Shown here: positions 44,282 to 53,284 of the stretch, in pieces
How positions within the stretch are numbered: the first letter of the stretch is position 1
Layout of the letters: each line of letters begins with the position of its first letter
NCBI GenBank assembly: GCA_910579485.1
Contig: CAJTVO010000002.1
Span: 9,591 to 73,590, forward strand
Origin: an uncultured Oscillospiraceae bacterium
GTDB taxonomy: Bacteria; Bacillota; Clostridia; Oscillospirales; Oscillospiraceae
Direction: 5' to 3'
DNA length: 64,000 nucleotides
Translations under genes and position numbers: made by a program
Notes under the pieces: generated by a model
The model's input: the letters and a program-made list of their open reading frames with translations, nothing else
Databases searched by the model: none
What the model was told of the DNA's origin: nothing

Positions 44282-45199
44282 TTACACGTTGACCGGGTGT
44301 CCCCGCAGATAGTCCGCAGCGGCCATGCGCCGCCCGCCATCGGCCTGGAGCTCGGTGATCACCAGCGCCCTGCCGTCCCCGCAGGCCACGGCAACGCCGT
44401 CCCTATCTGCGGTGAGGATGGTCCCCGGCGCTTTACCGGCGGCGTCTCCTACATGGGCGCGAAATACCTTCCACCGCACTCCGGCCACGTCCGTAGAGGC
44501 GCAGGGCCAGGGGATCAGTCCCCGCACCTGGTTTACCAGGACCTGGGCGGGCTTCGTCCAGTCCAGAGGGGACATTTCCCGGGAAAGCATGGAGGCATAT
44601 TGGTACTGGGGGCCGTAGACCTGAGGGATCCGGGGAGCCTCCCCCCGCTCCAGCAGGGCCAGGGCCTCGCTGGCGGCCTCGCCGCCCAACTCCGCCAGAC
44701 GGGCGTAAAGCTGAGAGGCGTCCTCCTGGGGACCGATGGCCGTCTTTCTGGTCAGGAGGATATCTCCGGCGTCCAGCTCCGCCGCCATGTACTGGATGGT
44801 GACGCCGGTCTCATCGTCCCCGTTGAGCACCGCCCAGTTGATGGGCGCGGCCCCACGGTACTGAGGCAGGAGCGAGGAGTGGACGTTGATGATCGCCTGC
44901 TTCGGGATGTCCAGCAGGGCCTGTGGCAGCAGCTTCCCGTAGGCCGCCACCACGATCACATCGGGCTCCAGAGCCCGCAGCTCCTCCAGGACCGCCTCGT
45001 CCCGACAGGATTCCGGCTGGTAAACGGGGATACTGCATGTAACGGCATATTCCTTTATAGGCGTTGGGACCAGCTTCATTCCACGGTTCTTGGGCTTGTC
45101 CGGTTGGGTATAGACCGCCGCGACCTGCCATTTGTCCTCCACCAGGCGGCGCAGGACAGAAACGGCGAAATCCGGGGTCCCCATAAATACGACGCGCAT
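44282..45199 (-). CDS. fmt: Methionyl-tRNA formyltransferase
   Basis: 305 residues. It formylates initiator Met-tRNA. The N-terminal formyltransferase domain has F-M-G-T-P-D-F-A near 5, the catalytic H-S-S-L-L-P-Q-Y-R-G-A-A-P-I-N-W near 108, and D-x-G-D-I-L near 145. The C-terminal OB-like tRNA-binding domain begins near 205 and includes I-P-W-P-C. It follows def by two bases, the usual pairing of formylation and deformylation genes. Confidence 0.96.
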   Translation of the reverse strand: MRVVFMGTPDFAVSVLRRLVEDKWQVAAVYTQPDKPKNRGMKLVPTPIKEYAVTCSIPVYQPESCRDEAVLEELRALEPDVIVVAAYGKLLPQALLDIPKQAIINVHSSLLPQYRGAAPINWAVLNGDDETGVTIQYMAAELDAGDILLTRKTAIGPQEDASQLYARLAELGGEAASEALALLERGEAPRIPQVYGPQYQYASMLSREMSPLDWTKPAQVLVNQVRGLIPWPCASTDVAGVRWKVFRAHVGDAAGKAPGTILTADRDGVAVACGDGRALVITELQADGGRRMAAADYLRGHPVNV

Positions 45200-45201
45200 A
45201 C

Positions 45202-45708
45202 TCACTGCTCCCCTCTCCGGGCTTCCTCCTCCTCGTAGAAGGCCTCGACCTCCTCCTCGGTGAGGAAGTGGTCGATATGCTCCACATAGAGGTGCCCGTT
45301 CAGATGCTCGATCTCGTGGCAGAAGCACCGGGCCATCAGGCCCTCACCCTCCGCCTCGAACCAGTTGCCATACCGGTCCTGGGCCTTGATGCGCACGCGG
45401 TTGGGCCGGGTCACCATGCCCCACTTGCCGGGGACGCTGAGGCATCCCTCGGGGCCTCTCTGCTCCCCGGACTCCTCCAGGATCTCCGGGTTCACCAGCT
45501 CCATCATTTTGTCGTCGTCGTCCAGGATCACCACCGCCCGGCGGAGGATGCCCACCTGCGGGGCGGCCAGCCCCGCCCCCTGGGCCTCCGACAGGGTCTC
45601 CTGCATGTCATCCAGCAGGATGTGCAGGCGCTTATTGAAATCCGTTACCGTGCGGCACTGCTTTGCCAGGCGGTCGTCACCTTGGGTGACGATTCTTCTG
45701 ATTGCCAT
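45202..45708 (-). CDS. def: Peptide deformylase
   Basis: 168 residues. It removes the formyl group from nascent proteins. The three signature motifs are complete: G-A-G-L-A-A-P-Q-V-G near 44, E-G-C-L-S-V-P near 87, with the Cys metal ligand, and C-H-E-I-E-H-L-N-G near 129, with the two His and catalytic Glu. An acidic Glu-rich tail (about 150-165) is unusual but harmless. It starts the def-fmt-protease-rsmB run, with AGGAGGATAAAA upstream. Confidence 0.96.
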   Translation of the reverse strand: MAIRRIVTQGDDRLAKQCRTVTDFNKRLHILLDDMQETLSEAQGAGLAAPQVGILRRAVVILDDDDKMMELVNPEILEESGEQRGPEGCLSVPGKWGMVTRPNRVRIKAQDRYGNWFEAEGEGLMARCFCHEIEHLNGHLYVEHIDHFLTEEEVEAFYEEEEARRGEQ

Positions 45709-45808
45709 TGTTATTTTATCCTCCTACTGGCGGTAATAAACGAAAATTATGCACGCTTCCCTCACGCAGGGGAATAGCCGTTTCTCGGGCTTCCTGATAA
45801 GCTGAAAA

Positions 45809-46189
45809 CTATCGTTCACAAAACAGCTCGATCTCTTCTCCCAAAGGGCCGGTGCAGAACGCCATCCGGATGGGATATGGCGGTGCAGAGCCGATCACCA
45901 CATCCGTTGGTTCCACAAAGACTTCATACCCGGCCATTTTGATCTGATCGGAGAGCTCGTCCACATGATCTGTAAGCAATGCTACATGGCGGATGGCGCC
46001 TTTTGCGCGCTCACCTTCACCGTTACAGAATATTTCTATGAATCCATTACCGGTATCGATCATGATGCCATCCGGCCATTCCCGGCATATGGACAAGCCC
46101 AAAGTGCCGGTATAAAAATCCTTGGCGCGGTCAAAATCTTCTTTCGCCGCACATTTCATGGAAATGTGATGGATACCCTTTATCAACAT
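45809..46189 (-). CDS. VOC-family (glyoxalase-like) protein
   Basis: 126 residues with two beta-alpha-beta-beta-beta modules. H-H-I-S near the start, E-I-F in the first module, R-H-V-A-L and the final E-I-E-L-F supply the four usual metal-ligand positions (H, E, H, E), so it could be a metal-dependent lyase, dioxygenase or resistance protein; the substrate is unknown. The internal ATG with GGAGG five bases upstream is chosen. Base composition is AT-richer than def and priA on either side, suggesting insertion into the operon. Confidence 0.88.
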   Translation of the reverse strand: MLIKGIHHISMKCAAKEDFDRAKDFYTGTLGLSICREWPDGIMIDTGNGFIEIFCNGEGERAKGAIRHVALLTDHVDELSDQIKMAGYEVFVEPTDVVIGSAPPYPIRMAFCTGPLGEEIELFCER

Positions 46190-46281
46190 CCATTCCTCCA
46201 AATCCCCCGGCCTGCCAGCCGCCTCCAGTCGAAACGCAAGCTATCCGGGCAGTTGACGCCTGCCCCTTCCCAGGTAACAGC

Positions 46282-48735
46282 TCAATCCTCCGCGTTGCAG
46301 TCCACGAACAGGTTCATCCCCCGGTTCTCCTTCTGCTGATGGAAGGCGCGCAGATAATACGAGAGCAGCTCCCGGGTGGTGTGGTCGTTCTTCCCCACCC
46401 AGAAGACCCGGTAGCGGTAGCGGTTGTTCACCTTCACCACCGGAGCGGGGGCGGGACCCAATATCTCCACCGCCATATTGGCCGCCGTGGGATAGCGGAC
46501 CCCGGCGCGCATGGACTCCCGCAGCTGGGCGGCGGCCCGGAGCACCCCGCCCTCCTCCGGCCCGGAGACCGTCAGCGTGAAAATGTCCGCGAAGGGCGGA
46601 TACCGCCGGGCCCGGCGGATGCGGATCTCCCCGGCGTAAAAGCTGTTGTAGTCCTGGGCGGCGGCGCTGGTGATGACCTCGTTGTCCGGAGTGAAGGTCT
46701 GGATCACCGCCCGGCCGTCCTTGCTCCCCCGGCCCGCCCGGCCCACCACCTGGGTCAGCAGGCTGAAGGTCCGCTCGGCGGCGTGGTAGTTGTCCACGTA
46801 CAGGCTCAGGTCCGCCGACACCACGCCCACCAGGGTCACGTCTTCAAAATCCAATCCCTTGGCCACCATCTGGGTGCCAAGAAGGATGGGTATCTTTTCC
46901 TTCTCAAATTTGTCCAGCAGCGCCTCGTGGTTGCCGGACACCGTGTCCGCGTCCATCCGCAGGACGTTCGTGCCGGGGAACAGGGCGTTCAGCTCCTCCT
47001 CCACCTTCTGGGTGCCCGCGCCGATCTGCTTGATGATGCCGCCGCACTCCGGGCAGCGGTCCGGGGCGCGTTCCGAGTGGCCGCAGTAGTGGCACATCAG
47101 CCGCCCGTTGGCGCTGTGATAAGTCAGGGGCACGCTGCACCGGGGGCACTGGGGCGCTTCGCCGCACTCGCCGCACAGCAGCATCCGGCTGGCGCCGCGA
47201 CGGTTGAGGAACAAGATGCTCTGCTCCCCCCGCCGCAGGTTCTCCTCCAGCTCCCGGCGCAGGGGCCCGCCGATCATGCCGCTGTTTCCGGCGCGGACCT
47301 CCTCCCGCATGTCGGCGATGACCACCCTGGGCAGGGGCTGCCGGTTGAACCGGGAGCGGAGGATCATTTTTTGGTACACCCCCCGCTGGGCCTGATAGGT
47401 GGTCTCCACCGACGGCGTGGCGGAGCCCAGCACCAGCACCGCGTTCTGCTGGGTACACAGGAACTTGGCCACGTCCCGGGCGTGATACCGGGGCGGGTTC
47501 TCGGACTGGTAGCTGCTCTCGTGCTCCTCGTCCAGAATGATCATCCCCAAATTTTCCAAAGGGGCGAAGACCGCGCTCCGGGTCCCCAGAACGACGTCCA
47601 CCTCTCCCCGGCGGATGCGCTTCCACTGGTCGTAGCGCTCCGTCATCCGCAGGCCGCTGTGGAGCATCACCACCCGACCCCCGAAGTAGGCGGTAAATTT
47701 TGCCATCATCTGGGGGGTCAGAGCGATCTCCGGCACCAGGATCATGCCCCGCCTGCCCCGGCGGACCACCTCCTGGAGGAGCCGGATGTATACCAGCGTC
47801 TTGCCGCTGCCGGTGACGCCGTAGAGCAGGGCGCAGGAGGCGCTCTCCCCGTCCAGCCGCTGCATGACGCCGTCATAGGCCGCCTGCTGCTCCTCGCTGA
47901 GGACGATGGGCGCGCCGTCCGCCGCCTCCGGCTTGGGCACCCGCAGGACCTCCGCCGGGGCGAGGGTGATGAGGCCGCTCTTTTCCAGGCTTTTCAGGGT
48001 CCGGGCGGTAGCGCCGGTGAAATAGCAGACATCCGTGGACAGCGCGCTCCCCATGGTACACAGCAGTTTTATCACCTCATACCGCATGGGGGCGCTGCGC
48101 TTTTTCAGCTCCACGGCGGCCATGGCCTCCTCGGCGCCGACTGCCAGAGACACCTGGCTGGCCCGCTTGTCGGAGACCTTCCGGTCGGCGGAGGACTCAA
48201 TGGTCAAGAGCCCCCGCCGCTGCAGCTCCCTGGCCACGCCGGCGGCGCCGCTGCCGCAGGCCAGTCGCAGGGTCTCCAGCTCCGTGCTGCCGCCATGGGC
48301 GCACAGGGCCTCCAGAACCCGGCTCTCCCGGTCGTTGGCCCCGGAGACCAGGGCCGTCTCCCGATCCACGGACAGGGTGCATATCTCCCGCAGCCGGTAC
48401 CAGAGCCCGGCGGGCAACAGCACCTTCACCGCCGTATACAGGGTGCAGAAATACCGTTCCCGGAGCCAGAGGGCCAGCTTGATCTGCTGGGGGCCGAGGA
48501 CGCTCTCATCGTCCAGGACCTCGGTGACGGCCTTCAGTCCCTCCCGCTTGCCGTCCTGCCCCACGGTGAGAATAAAGCCCTCGCTGGTCCGGTTCCCTTT
48601 GCCGAAGGGAACGGCGACCCGCACCCCGGGCCGTACCTTTCCGGCCAGCTTCTCCGGGATCAGGTAGTCATATGGCTTGTCGATGGCATAGGTTGCGGCG
48701 CTGACGGCTACCCGCGCTACGCTGGCCAGCTCCAC
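46282..48735 (-). CDS. priA: Primosomal replication restart helicase PriA
   Basis: About 817 residues. An N-terminal 3'-DNA-binding domain (I-D-K-P-Y-D-Y-L-I-P) and a winged helix precede the superfamily 2 helicase core with G-V-T-G-S-G-K-T, D-E-E-H, and G-S-A-T-P-S. Eight zinc-binding cysteines follow in the C-G-E-C-G ... C-P-R-C ... C-H-Y-C-G ... C-P-E-C-G order, then the second RecA lobe (V-G-R-A-G-R-G). It restarts stalled forks. I prefer the GTG (48735) behind GGGGGAG; an earlier GTG at 48762 overlaps the rpoZ terminator. Confidence 0.93.
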   Translation of the reverse strand: MELASVARVAVSAATYAIDKPYDYLIPEKLAGKVRPGVRVAVPFGKGNRTSEGFILTVGQDGKREGLKAVTEVLDDESVLGPQQIKLALWLRERYFCTLYTAVKVLLPAGLWYRLREICTLSVDRETALVSGANDRESRVLEALCAHGGSTELETLRLACGSGAAGVARELQRRGLLTIESSADRKVSDKRASQVSLAVGAEEAMAAVELKKRSAPMRYEVIKLLCTMGSALSTDVCYFTGATARTLKSLEKSGLITLAPAEVLRVPKPEAADGAPIVLSEEQQAAYDGVMQRLDGESASCALLYGVTGSGKTLVYIRLLQEVVRRGRRGMILVPEIALTPQMMAKFTAYFGGRVVMLHSGLRMTERYDQWKRIRRGEVDVVLGTRSAVFAPLENLGMIILDEEHESSYQSENPPRYHARDVAKFLCTQQNAVLVLGSATPSVETTYQAQRGVYQKMILRSRFNRQPLPRVVIADMREEVRAGNSGMIGGPLRRELEENLRRGEQSILFLNRRGASRMLLCGECGEAPQCPRCSVPLTYHSANGRLMCHYCGHSERAPDRCPECGGIIKQIGAGTQKVEEELNALFPGTNVLRMDADTVSGNHEALLDKFEKEKIPILLGTQMVAKGLDFEDVTLVGVVSADLSLYVDNYHAAERTFSLLTQVVGRAGRGSKDGRAVIQTFTPDNEVITSAAAQDYNSFYAGEIRIRRARRYPPFADIFTLTVSGPEEGGVLRAAAQLRESMRAGVRYPTAANMAVEILGPAPAPVVKVNNRYRYRVFWVGKNDHTTRELLSYYLRAFHQQKENRGMNLFVDCNAED

Positions 48736-48763
48736 GAGCTCTCCCCCCTGTCCTTCCTGCACA

Positions 48764-48789
48764 CAAAAAGCGGCCGCGCCGCTCTTTTG
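48764..48789 (-). terminator. Terminator between rpoZ and priA
   Basis: On the minus strand AGCGGC pairs with GCCGCT around a 3-base loop, extended by A/T pairs and ending in TTTTTG, six bases after the rpoZ stop. Confidence 0.7.
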
Positions 48790-48794
48790 TGGGG

Positions 48795-49013
48795 TTATTC
48801 TACATCCTTGATGTCGATATCTGACGCGGCGACGGACATCTTCCCGTCGGCCACCTCGTGGATCGCCAGGGTCACGGGCTTCACGTCCATCTTCTCGCCC
48901 ATGTCCTCCGCCTCCTGGGCGATCTGGCGGGCCCGGCGAGCCACCACGTTCACCAGCAGGTAACGGTTGGGCACATTGGCGGTCAGCTTGTTCATAGCGG
49001 GATAGAGCATCAT
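48795..49013 (-). CDS. rpoZ: RNA polymerase omega subunit
   Basis: 72 residues. M-L-Y-P-A-M-N-K-L, then N-R-Y-L-L-V-N-V-V-A-R-R-A-R-Q-I, the conserved omega helix that clamps the beta-prime C-terminus, and K-P-V-T-L-A-I-H-E-V. Omega helps assemble RNA polymerase. In most Clostridia it directly follows gmk; here a VOC gene separates them. Either of two adjacent ATGs may be used; AAGGAATG lies upstream. Confidence 0.95.
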   Translation of the reverse strand: MMLYPAMNKLTANVPNRYLLVNVVARRARQIAQEAEDMGEKMDVKPVTLAIHEVADGKMSVAASDIDIKDVE

Positions 49014-49048
49014 AATAACATCATTCCTTCTTGATAGATTTGAAATAT

Positions 49049-49399
49049 TTATGGTTTGGGAAAGCTTCTCAGATAAACGACATTGCCGTCCGGGTCGGCG
49101 AAGCTCATGTTGACCGCGCCCCAGGGACGGACGGCGGGCGGTTCGATGACCGCCGCGCCTAAGGATACTGCTCTTTGGTATTCTTTGTCAATATCATCGA
49201 CGGTAAACGCGATGCACATATTCTGACCGGTACGGTTTCCCTGCTGGCCGTCATTATAGATCGTCAGCATGGTCTCCTCCGCGAGGATCGTCTGATGCAC
49301 CTCATCATTGCTGCCGTTGTCGATGTCCAGCAAACTCTTGTAAAAGTCCGCGAGACGCACCACATGATTGGTCAAAATACAGACTTCGCCAAGTATCAT
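49049..49399 (-). CDS. VOC-family protein lodged between gmk and rpoZ
   Basis: 116 residues, two VOC modules. The first His position is replaced (V-C-I-L-T-N-H-V-V-R-L-A-D-F-Y), and metal ligands are only partly recognisable, as in many bleomycin-resistance-like members (F-A-D-P-D-G-N-V-V-Y-L near the C-terminus). The function is unknown. Its composition is AT-richer than the flanking genes, and it is bordered by about 135 bases of AT-rich intergenic DNA, so an insertion between two normally adjacent housekeeping genes is inferred. Confidence 0.88.
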   Translation of the reverse strand: MILGEVCILTNHVVRLADFYKSLLDIDNGSNDEVHQTILAEETMLTIYNDGQQGNRTGQNMCIAFTVDDIDKEYQRAVSLGAAVIEPPAVRPWGAVNMSFADPDGNVVYLRSFPKP

Positions 49400-49534
49400 C
49401 GCCTCTCACCTCGCATTGTTCTGAAAGCGCGGATAAAGGCATCTCTTCTTGTATCGGTCCCATCCCTTATCCAGATAACCAAATCTCTGCAATTTTTTTC
49501 GCATAACGGTGGTTTTCTCCCACCGCCGGCCTCC

Positions 49535-50128
49535 TCACTGGTCGATCAGCGCGATCCGTTCGTCCGGGCGGCAGTGTTCGGCGCTCATAATAGCCCGTAT
49601 CTCGTCCACAGCGTGATCCACGGTATCGTTGATGACAAAGTAGTCAAAATCCTTAGCGGCTGCAAATTCCTCCCTGCCTCGGGCCAGACGGGATCTCACC
49701 TTCTCCATATCCTCGGTGCCCCGGCCGATGAGCCGCCGCTCCAGCTCCGCCCAGCTGGGGGGAGCCACGTAGATGCGCACCGTCTCGGGCCGCTTCCGCT
49801 TCACCTGCTCCGCGCCCTGGATCTCGATGTCCAGCAGCACATCCCGGCCCTGCTCCATGGCCTTGTCCACGTATATCCTGGGCGTTCCATAACGGTTGCC
49901 AACGAACTGTGCGTGTTCCAGGAACTGATCCTCCTCGATCCACTTCTCAAACTGCTCCATGGACAGAAAGTGGTAGTGTACCCCGTCCACCTCCCCGCGC
50001 CGGGGGGCGCGGGTGGTGGCGGACACGGAAAAGTACAGCGACGGATCGCTGGCCAGCAGCCGTGCTACCACGGTGCCCTTCCCCACGCCGGAAGGGCCGC
50101 AGATGATAAACGTCTTTCCTCTTCTCAT
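49535..50128 (-). CDS. gmk: Guanylate kinase
   Basis: 197 residues. It phosphorylates GMP to GDP. The P-loop is G-P-S-G-V-G-K-G near 11. GMP contacts lie in S-V-S-A-T-T-R-A-P-R-R-G-E and G-V-H-Y-H-F, and the lid region is R-L-I-G-R-G-T-E near 135. Its ATG overlaps the remA stop, so remA-gmk are coupled as in other Firmicutes. Confidence 0.97.
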   Translation of the reverse strand: MRRGKTFIICGPSGVGKGTVVARLLASDPSLYFSVSATTRAPRRGEVDGVHYHFLSMEQFEKWIEEDQFLEHAQFVGNRYGTPRIYVDKAMEQGRDVLLDIEIQGAEQVKRKRPETVRIYVAPPSWAELERRLIGRGTEDMEKVRSRLARGREEFAAAKDFDYFVINDTVDHAVDEIRAIMSAEHCRPDERIALIDQ

Positions 50129-50397
50129 TCTACATCCTCCAACACTGTCGGGTCCACCCCGAACCGGGGGGCCAGCTTCTCCAGCGGCAGGCCGGACAGG
50201 ATCACATGGTCGCTGTCCATCACCAGCACCGCCGCCGTCTTGCGTCCAAAGGTGGCGTCGATGAGCATACTCCGTTCCCGGGACTCCGCGATCAGCCGCT
50301 TCACCGGTGCGGAGTCCGGCCCTACTACGGCGATGAGGCGTCCGGCGGACACCATAGCCCCGTAGCCGATGCTCACCAGCTCGTTTTCCTTACTCAA
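50125..50397 (-). CDS. remA: RemA/DUF370-family regulator
   Basis: 90 residues. The family pattern is clear: S-I-G-Y-G-A-M-V near 9, R-L-I-A-V-V-G-P-D-S-A-P-V-K-R near 20, R-S-M-L-I-D-A-T-F-G-R-K-T near 43, and V-I-L-S-G near 66. In B. subtilis RemA is a DNA-binding activator of biofilm matrix and osmoprotection genes; here its targets are unknown. Its start lies inside the last codons of yicC and its stop overlaps gmk. Confidence 0.93.
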   Translation of the reverse strand: MSKENELVSIGYGAMVSAGRLIAVVGPDSAPVKRLIAESRERSMLIDATFGRKTAAVLVMDSDHVILSGLPLEKLAPRFGVDPTVLEDVE

Positions 50398-51277
50398 TGT
50401 TCTGCACCTGCTCCCGGATCTTCTCGATCTCCGCTTTCAGGTCCACCACGTCCCGGGCGATCTGCACGTCGCTGCACTTGGAGCCGATGGTGTTGGACTC
50501 CCGGTTGACCTCCTGGATGAGGAAGTCCAGCTTCCTCCCCACAGGCTCACCTCCCGCCAGCATCTCCCGGAGCTGGCTCAGGTGGCTGCGCAGGCGCACC
50601 GTCTCCTCGTCCACCGCCACCTTGTCGGCAAAGATGGCCGCCTCGGTCAATATCCGGCTCTCGTCGATCGTGGCACTCTGGAGGACCTCCTGCATCCGGG
50701 AGAGCAGCTTCTCCCGGTACTCCGCCACCGTCTGGGGGGAGCGCTCCTCCACCCGGCCGGTAATGGCCTCGATGGTGTCCAGGCGGCCCAGAACATCCTC
50801 AGCCAGCTTCCGGCCCTCGGTCTCCCGCATGGCGGCGTGGGCGGCAAGGGCCTCCTCCAGCACCGCGCACAGGTCGGCGGAGAGGGAGTCCAGGTCCTCC
50901 TCCGCCTTGGTGATGGTCAGCACATCCGGCAGGCGGGCCAGGTCGGTGGCATAGCAGCTGCTCTTCACCCAGCTGCCGCCCCCCAGGTCGTACAGCTTCT
51001 TCAGCGCCGCGATGTAGCTCTTCGCCAAAGGCTCGTTGACGGCCACCACCGTCTCCTCCGCTCCCAGGGAGTCCACGGTGACGAACACGTCCACCTTGCC
51101 CCGGCTGACGTTCTTCTGCACCAGGGACTTCACCGCGTCCTCGGCGAAAATGTAGGCCCTGGGCATCTTCACGGAGCAGTCCAGGTAGCGGTTGTTGACG
51201 CTGCGGACTTCCACGGTGATGTCACGCCCGTTCAGGGTCTTCCTCGCCCGGCCATAGCCGGTCATACTCTTGACCAA
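50390..51277 (-). CDS. yicC: YicC-family endoribonuclease
   Basis: 295 residues. The diagnostic start is S-M-T-G-Y-G-R-A, followed by E-V-R-S-V-N-N-R-Y-L-D, and the C-terminal DUF1732 segment has E-E-T-V-R-L-R-S-H-L and G-R-K-L-D-F-L-I-Q-E-V-N-R-E-S-N-T-I-G-S-K. E. coli YicC has been described as an RNase acting on a small RNA. It opens the yicC-remA-gmk operon; 56 bases separate it from the DnaJ-like gene upstream. Confidence 0.94.
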   Translation of the reverse strand: MVKSMTGYGRARKTLNGRDITVEVRSVNNRYLDCSVKMPRAYIFAEDAVKSLVQKNVSRGKVDVFVTVDSLGAEETVVAVNEPLAKSYIAALKKLYDLGGGSWVKSSCYATDLARLPDVLTITKAEEDLDSLSADLCAVLEEALAAHAAMRETEGRKLAEDVLGRLDTIEAITGRVEERSPQTVAEYREKLLSRMQEVLQSATIDESRILTEAAIFADKVAVDEETVRLRSHLSQLREMLAGGEPVGRKLDFLIQEVNRESNTIGSKCSDVQIARDVVDLKAEIEKIREQVQNIE

Positions 51278-51333
51278 ATCTCTCTCCCCCTATTAATAGA
51301 TCAGTATCGTCAGACGCGCGCCGCGTCTCAGCA

Positions 51334-51957
51334 TCAGAAGAACCGCATCCCGCCGCAGCCGCACAGGTTGCACAGCAGGTAGGTACACGCCAGCCGCCCG
51401 CACATATTGTCTCCGCCGCAGCCGGAGGAAAACACCTCGTAGCCCTCGGGACGGTAGCCCGCCTGGTTGTTCTCCACAAAGTTGAGGGCCTGCCGGAACT
51501 CCGGGTCCCCCGGGTCCATCTGGCAGGCGGTCTGATAGTACCGCCGGGCCTCGTCCACCCAGCCCCGGCGATAGCAAATGGTCCCCTTGAGAAAATTCCA
51601 CTCGCCGTTGTGGTCCCCCATCCGGTCCAGGAGCTGCTCCGCCATGCCCAGGTCGTTGCGGTTGATGGCCATGCGCACCTGCTGGAAGGCGGGGTTTCCC
51701 GCCGTCCGCTGCTGGTACTGATAGCCGCCGTAACTCTGCTGGGCGTGCGCCGCTCCGCCGCTCCTGCCCCCCCGCTCCTGCTGGATGGCGTGGTAGGCGG
51801 CGTTGATCTCCTTCATCTTCTCCTGGGCCAGGTCGGCCAGGGGATTGTCGTGGTAGTTGTCCGGATGGTATTTACGGGCCAGGTCGCGGTAGGCCTTTTT
51901 GACCTCCTCGTCCGTGGCGGTGCTGGGGATGTTCAAGACTTCATAGGGGTCGGTCAT
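51334..51957 (-). CDS. DnaJ-domain protein with TPR-like middle and Cys-rich tail
   Basis: 207 residues. The N-terminal J domain (about 3-65) has D-P-Y-E-V-L-N-I, and the H-P-D motif in K-Y-H-P-D-N-Y. After a Gly/Gln-rich linker come two TPR-like helical pairs (about 95-160). The tail ends in a cysteine-rich segment (C-G-G-D-N-M-C ... C-T-Y-L-L-C-N-L-C-G-C-G-G) that could bind metal or acylate to a membrane. It should recruit DnaK; no client is known. Its start overlaps the DUF5685 stop, a pairing seen in other Clostridia. Confidence 0.9.
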   Translation of the reverse strand: MTDPYEVLNIPSTATDEEVKKAYRDLARKYHPDNYHDNPLADLAQEKMKEINAAYHAIQQERGGRSGGAAHAQQSYGGYQYQQRTAGNPAFQQVRMAINRNDLGMAEQLLDRMGDHNGEWNFLKGTICYRRGWVDEARRYYQTACQMDPGDPEFRQALNFVENNQAGYRPEGYEVFSSGCGGDNMCGRLACTYLLCNLCGCGGMRFF

Positions 51958-52850
51958 AGCTGCTCCTTGTTTCTGGCCGCCATGCGGAACCCCGCATCGC
52001 CGGCTTGAAATGTTCCCTCTAAAACGGCTCTCCCCACAAGAAAGAGCCCTTCGTAAACCACTGCGCGGATGATGGTGCTCCACACGCCGAAGTCCCAAAG
52101 CTCATAGGCCGCCGCCATCAGGCGGATGGAATGGTCCAGGGAGACGGTGAGCCCCTCCCGTGCCTCCTCCGTCAGCTCCCCGCCGGTGAGGCCGTAGCGG
52201 AAGATCAGAGGATTGTAACTGCCTGCGGAAAAGTCATCCGCCAGATCGTCGGCGGCGTCCACCAGGTATATCCACCGCCCCAGGTGGTACAGCAGCTGCT
52301 CCAGCACCCGCCGTTTCACCGGGTCTGGCACCTCCGCCGCCGCGGCGGCCAAAATTCCCGCAAAGGCGTCCGCCGGAAGGTCCAGGGAGTCGCACCGCGC
52401 CGCCTCCAGCTCCCCCAGCTGGGCCAGCCGCTCCCGGGTGATCCGGTCGAAGTCCGGCCTCCGCTCCGCCGCACGGCAGTAGGCGCTCTTCAGCGCCAGG
52501 GACGCGGCACGGTACTTGCCCTTCCCCCTTCCGGGATCGGACAGGGCGTCCTGGATCTGCCACCAGGCGAGGATCACGCTCTCGTCCGCTGCCAGCTCCA
52601 GGGCCGGATTTCCCGGGTAATGGTCCCGCCCGGCAAAGGGGTGGGCGATACAGCGGCGATGGATCGATCCGGCGCCCTCTTCCGGCCATAGCAGGACCGC
52701 CAGAAAGGTAAAGTCGTAGTTGAGGATCATCCGCGCCGCCTGGCCGTACCGCTCCCCCAGGGCGCGGCACAGTCCGCAGTACACCGCGCCGAAGCGGGCC
52801 TTGTCCTCCTCCGAGAGCTTCGCCAGGGAGGGACGCACATAACCGAACAC
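51954..52850 (-). CDS. DUF5685-family protein
   Basis: 298 residues. The start M-F-G-Y-V-R-P and the early Y-C-G-L-C-R-A-L-G (about 24-32) are the hallmarks of DUF5685. Further Cys/His residues near 66-70 and a conserved D-A-A-D-D-L-A-D-D region near 202-210 could bind metal, or point to a prenyltransferase-like helical fold (inference). Function is unknown. The GTG start is the only one before these motifs. It lies between rseC-like and dnaJ-like genes in one overlapping operon. Confidence 0.9.
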   Translation of the reverse strand: MFGYVRPSLAKLSEEDKARFGAVYCGLCRALGERYGQAARMILNYDFTFLAVLLWPEEGAGSIHRRCIAHPFAGRDHYPGNPALELAADESVILAWWQIQDALSDPGRGKGKYRAASLALKSAYCRAAERRPDFDRITRERLAQLGELEAARCDSLDLPADAFAGILAAAAAEVPDPVKRRVLEQLLYHLGRWIYLVDAADDLADDFSAGSYNPLIFRYGLTGGELTEEAREGLTVSLDHSIRLMAAAYELWDFGVWSTIIRAVVYEGLFLVGRAVLEGTFQAGDAGFRMAARNKEQL

Positions 52851-52860
52851 CCGCCCCGCC

Positions 52861-53268
52861 CTACAGCTTTCTGACGATCTGGTAGGTCACGGCGGCCCTG
52901 CCCTTGGCCCAGCGGTCGCAGAGGACCGCAGCGGCCAGCCCCAGCAGAAACCCCACCCCGCCGCAGGCGTACCGCCAGGGCTCCGGCAGAGATCCCGGCA
53001 GCAGATATCCCAGCAGGAACAGCACCACCGGCAGGCCGTACACCAGTGCCGCAAACCCCAGCACCTTGTTGTCGCTGTAGACCTCTACCCGGTCCCCCAG
53101 CGCCACGGGCACGCCGCTCTCCGCCTGGATCACCAGGTCGGGAGTCCTTCCCGCGCACCGGCCGCAGCCGTCGCAGCTGTGGCCGCAGGCGGTCTGCCGG
53201 ACAACGGTCAGCTCCACCAGCCCGCCGGGGACGGCGGGGAGGGCGGTAACGGTTGCGGTCTGTGTCAT
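52861..53268 (-). CDS. RseC/MucC-like membrane protein
   Basis: 135 residues. An N-terminal cysteine cluster (C-G-H-S-C-D-G-C-G-R-C, about 28-38) precedes a small beta stretch and two membrane helices (about 73-90 and 97-116). This is the SoxR-reducing/RseC_MucC layout, linked elsewhere to electron-transfer (Rnf) complexes; no rnf genes are seen here. The internal ATG with GGAGGAG five bases upstream is chosen over a longer frame. Confidence 0.9.
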   Translation of the reverse strand: MTQTATVTALPAVPGGLVELTVVRQTACGHSCDGCGRCAGRTPDLVIQAESGVPVALGDRVEVYSDNKVLGFAALVYGLPVVLFLLGYLLPGSLPEPWRYACGGVGFLLGLAAAVLCDRWAKGRAAVTYQIVRKL

Positions 53269-53284
53269 AGATACGCTCCTCCCA

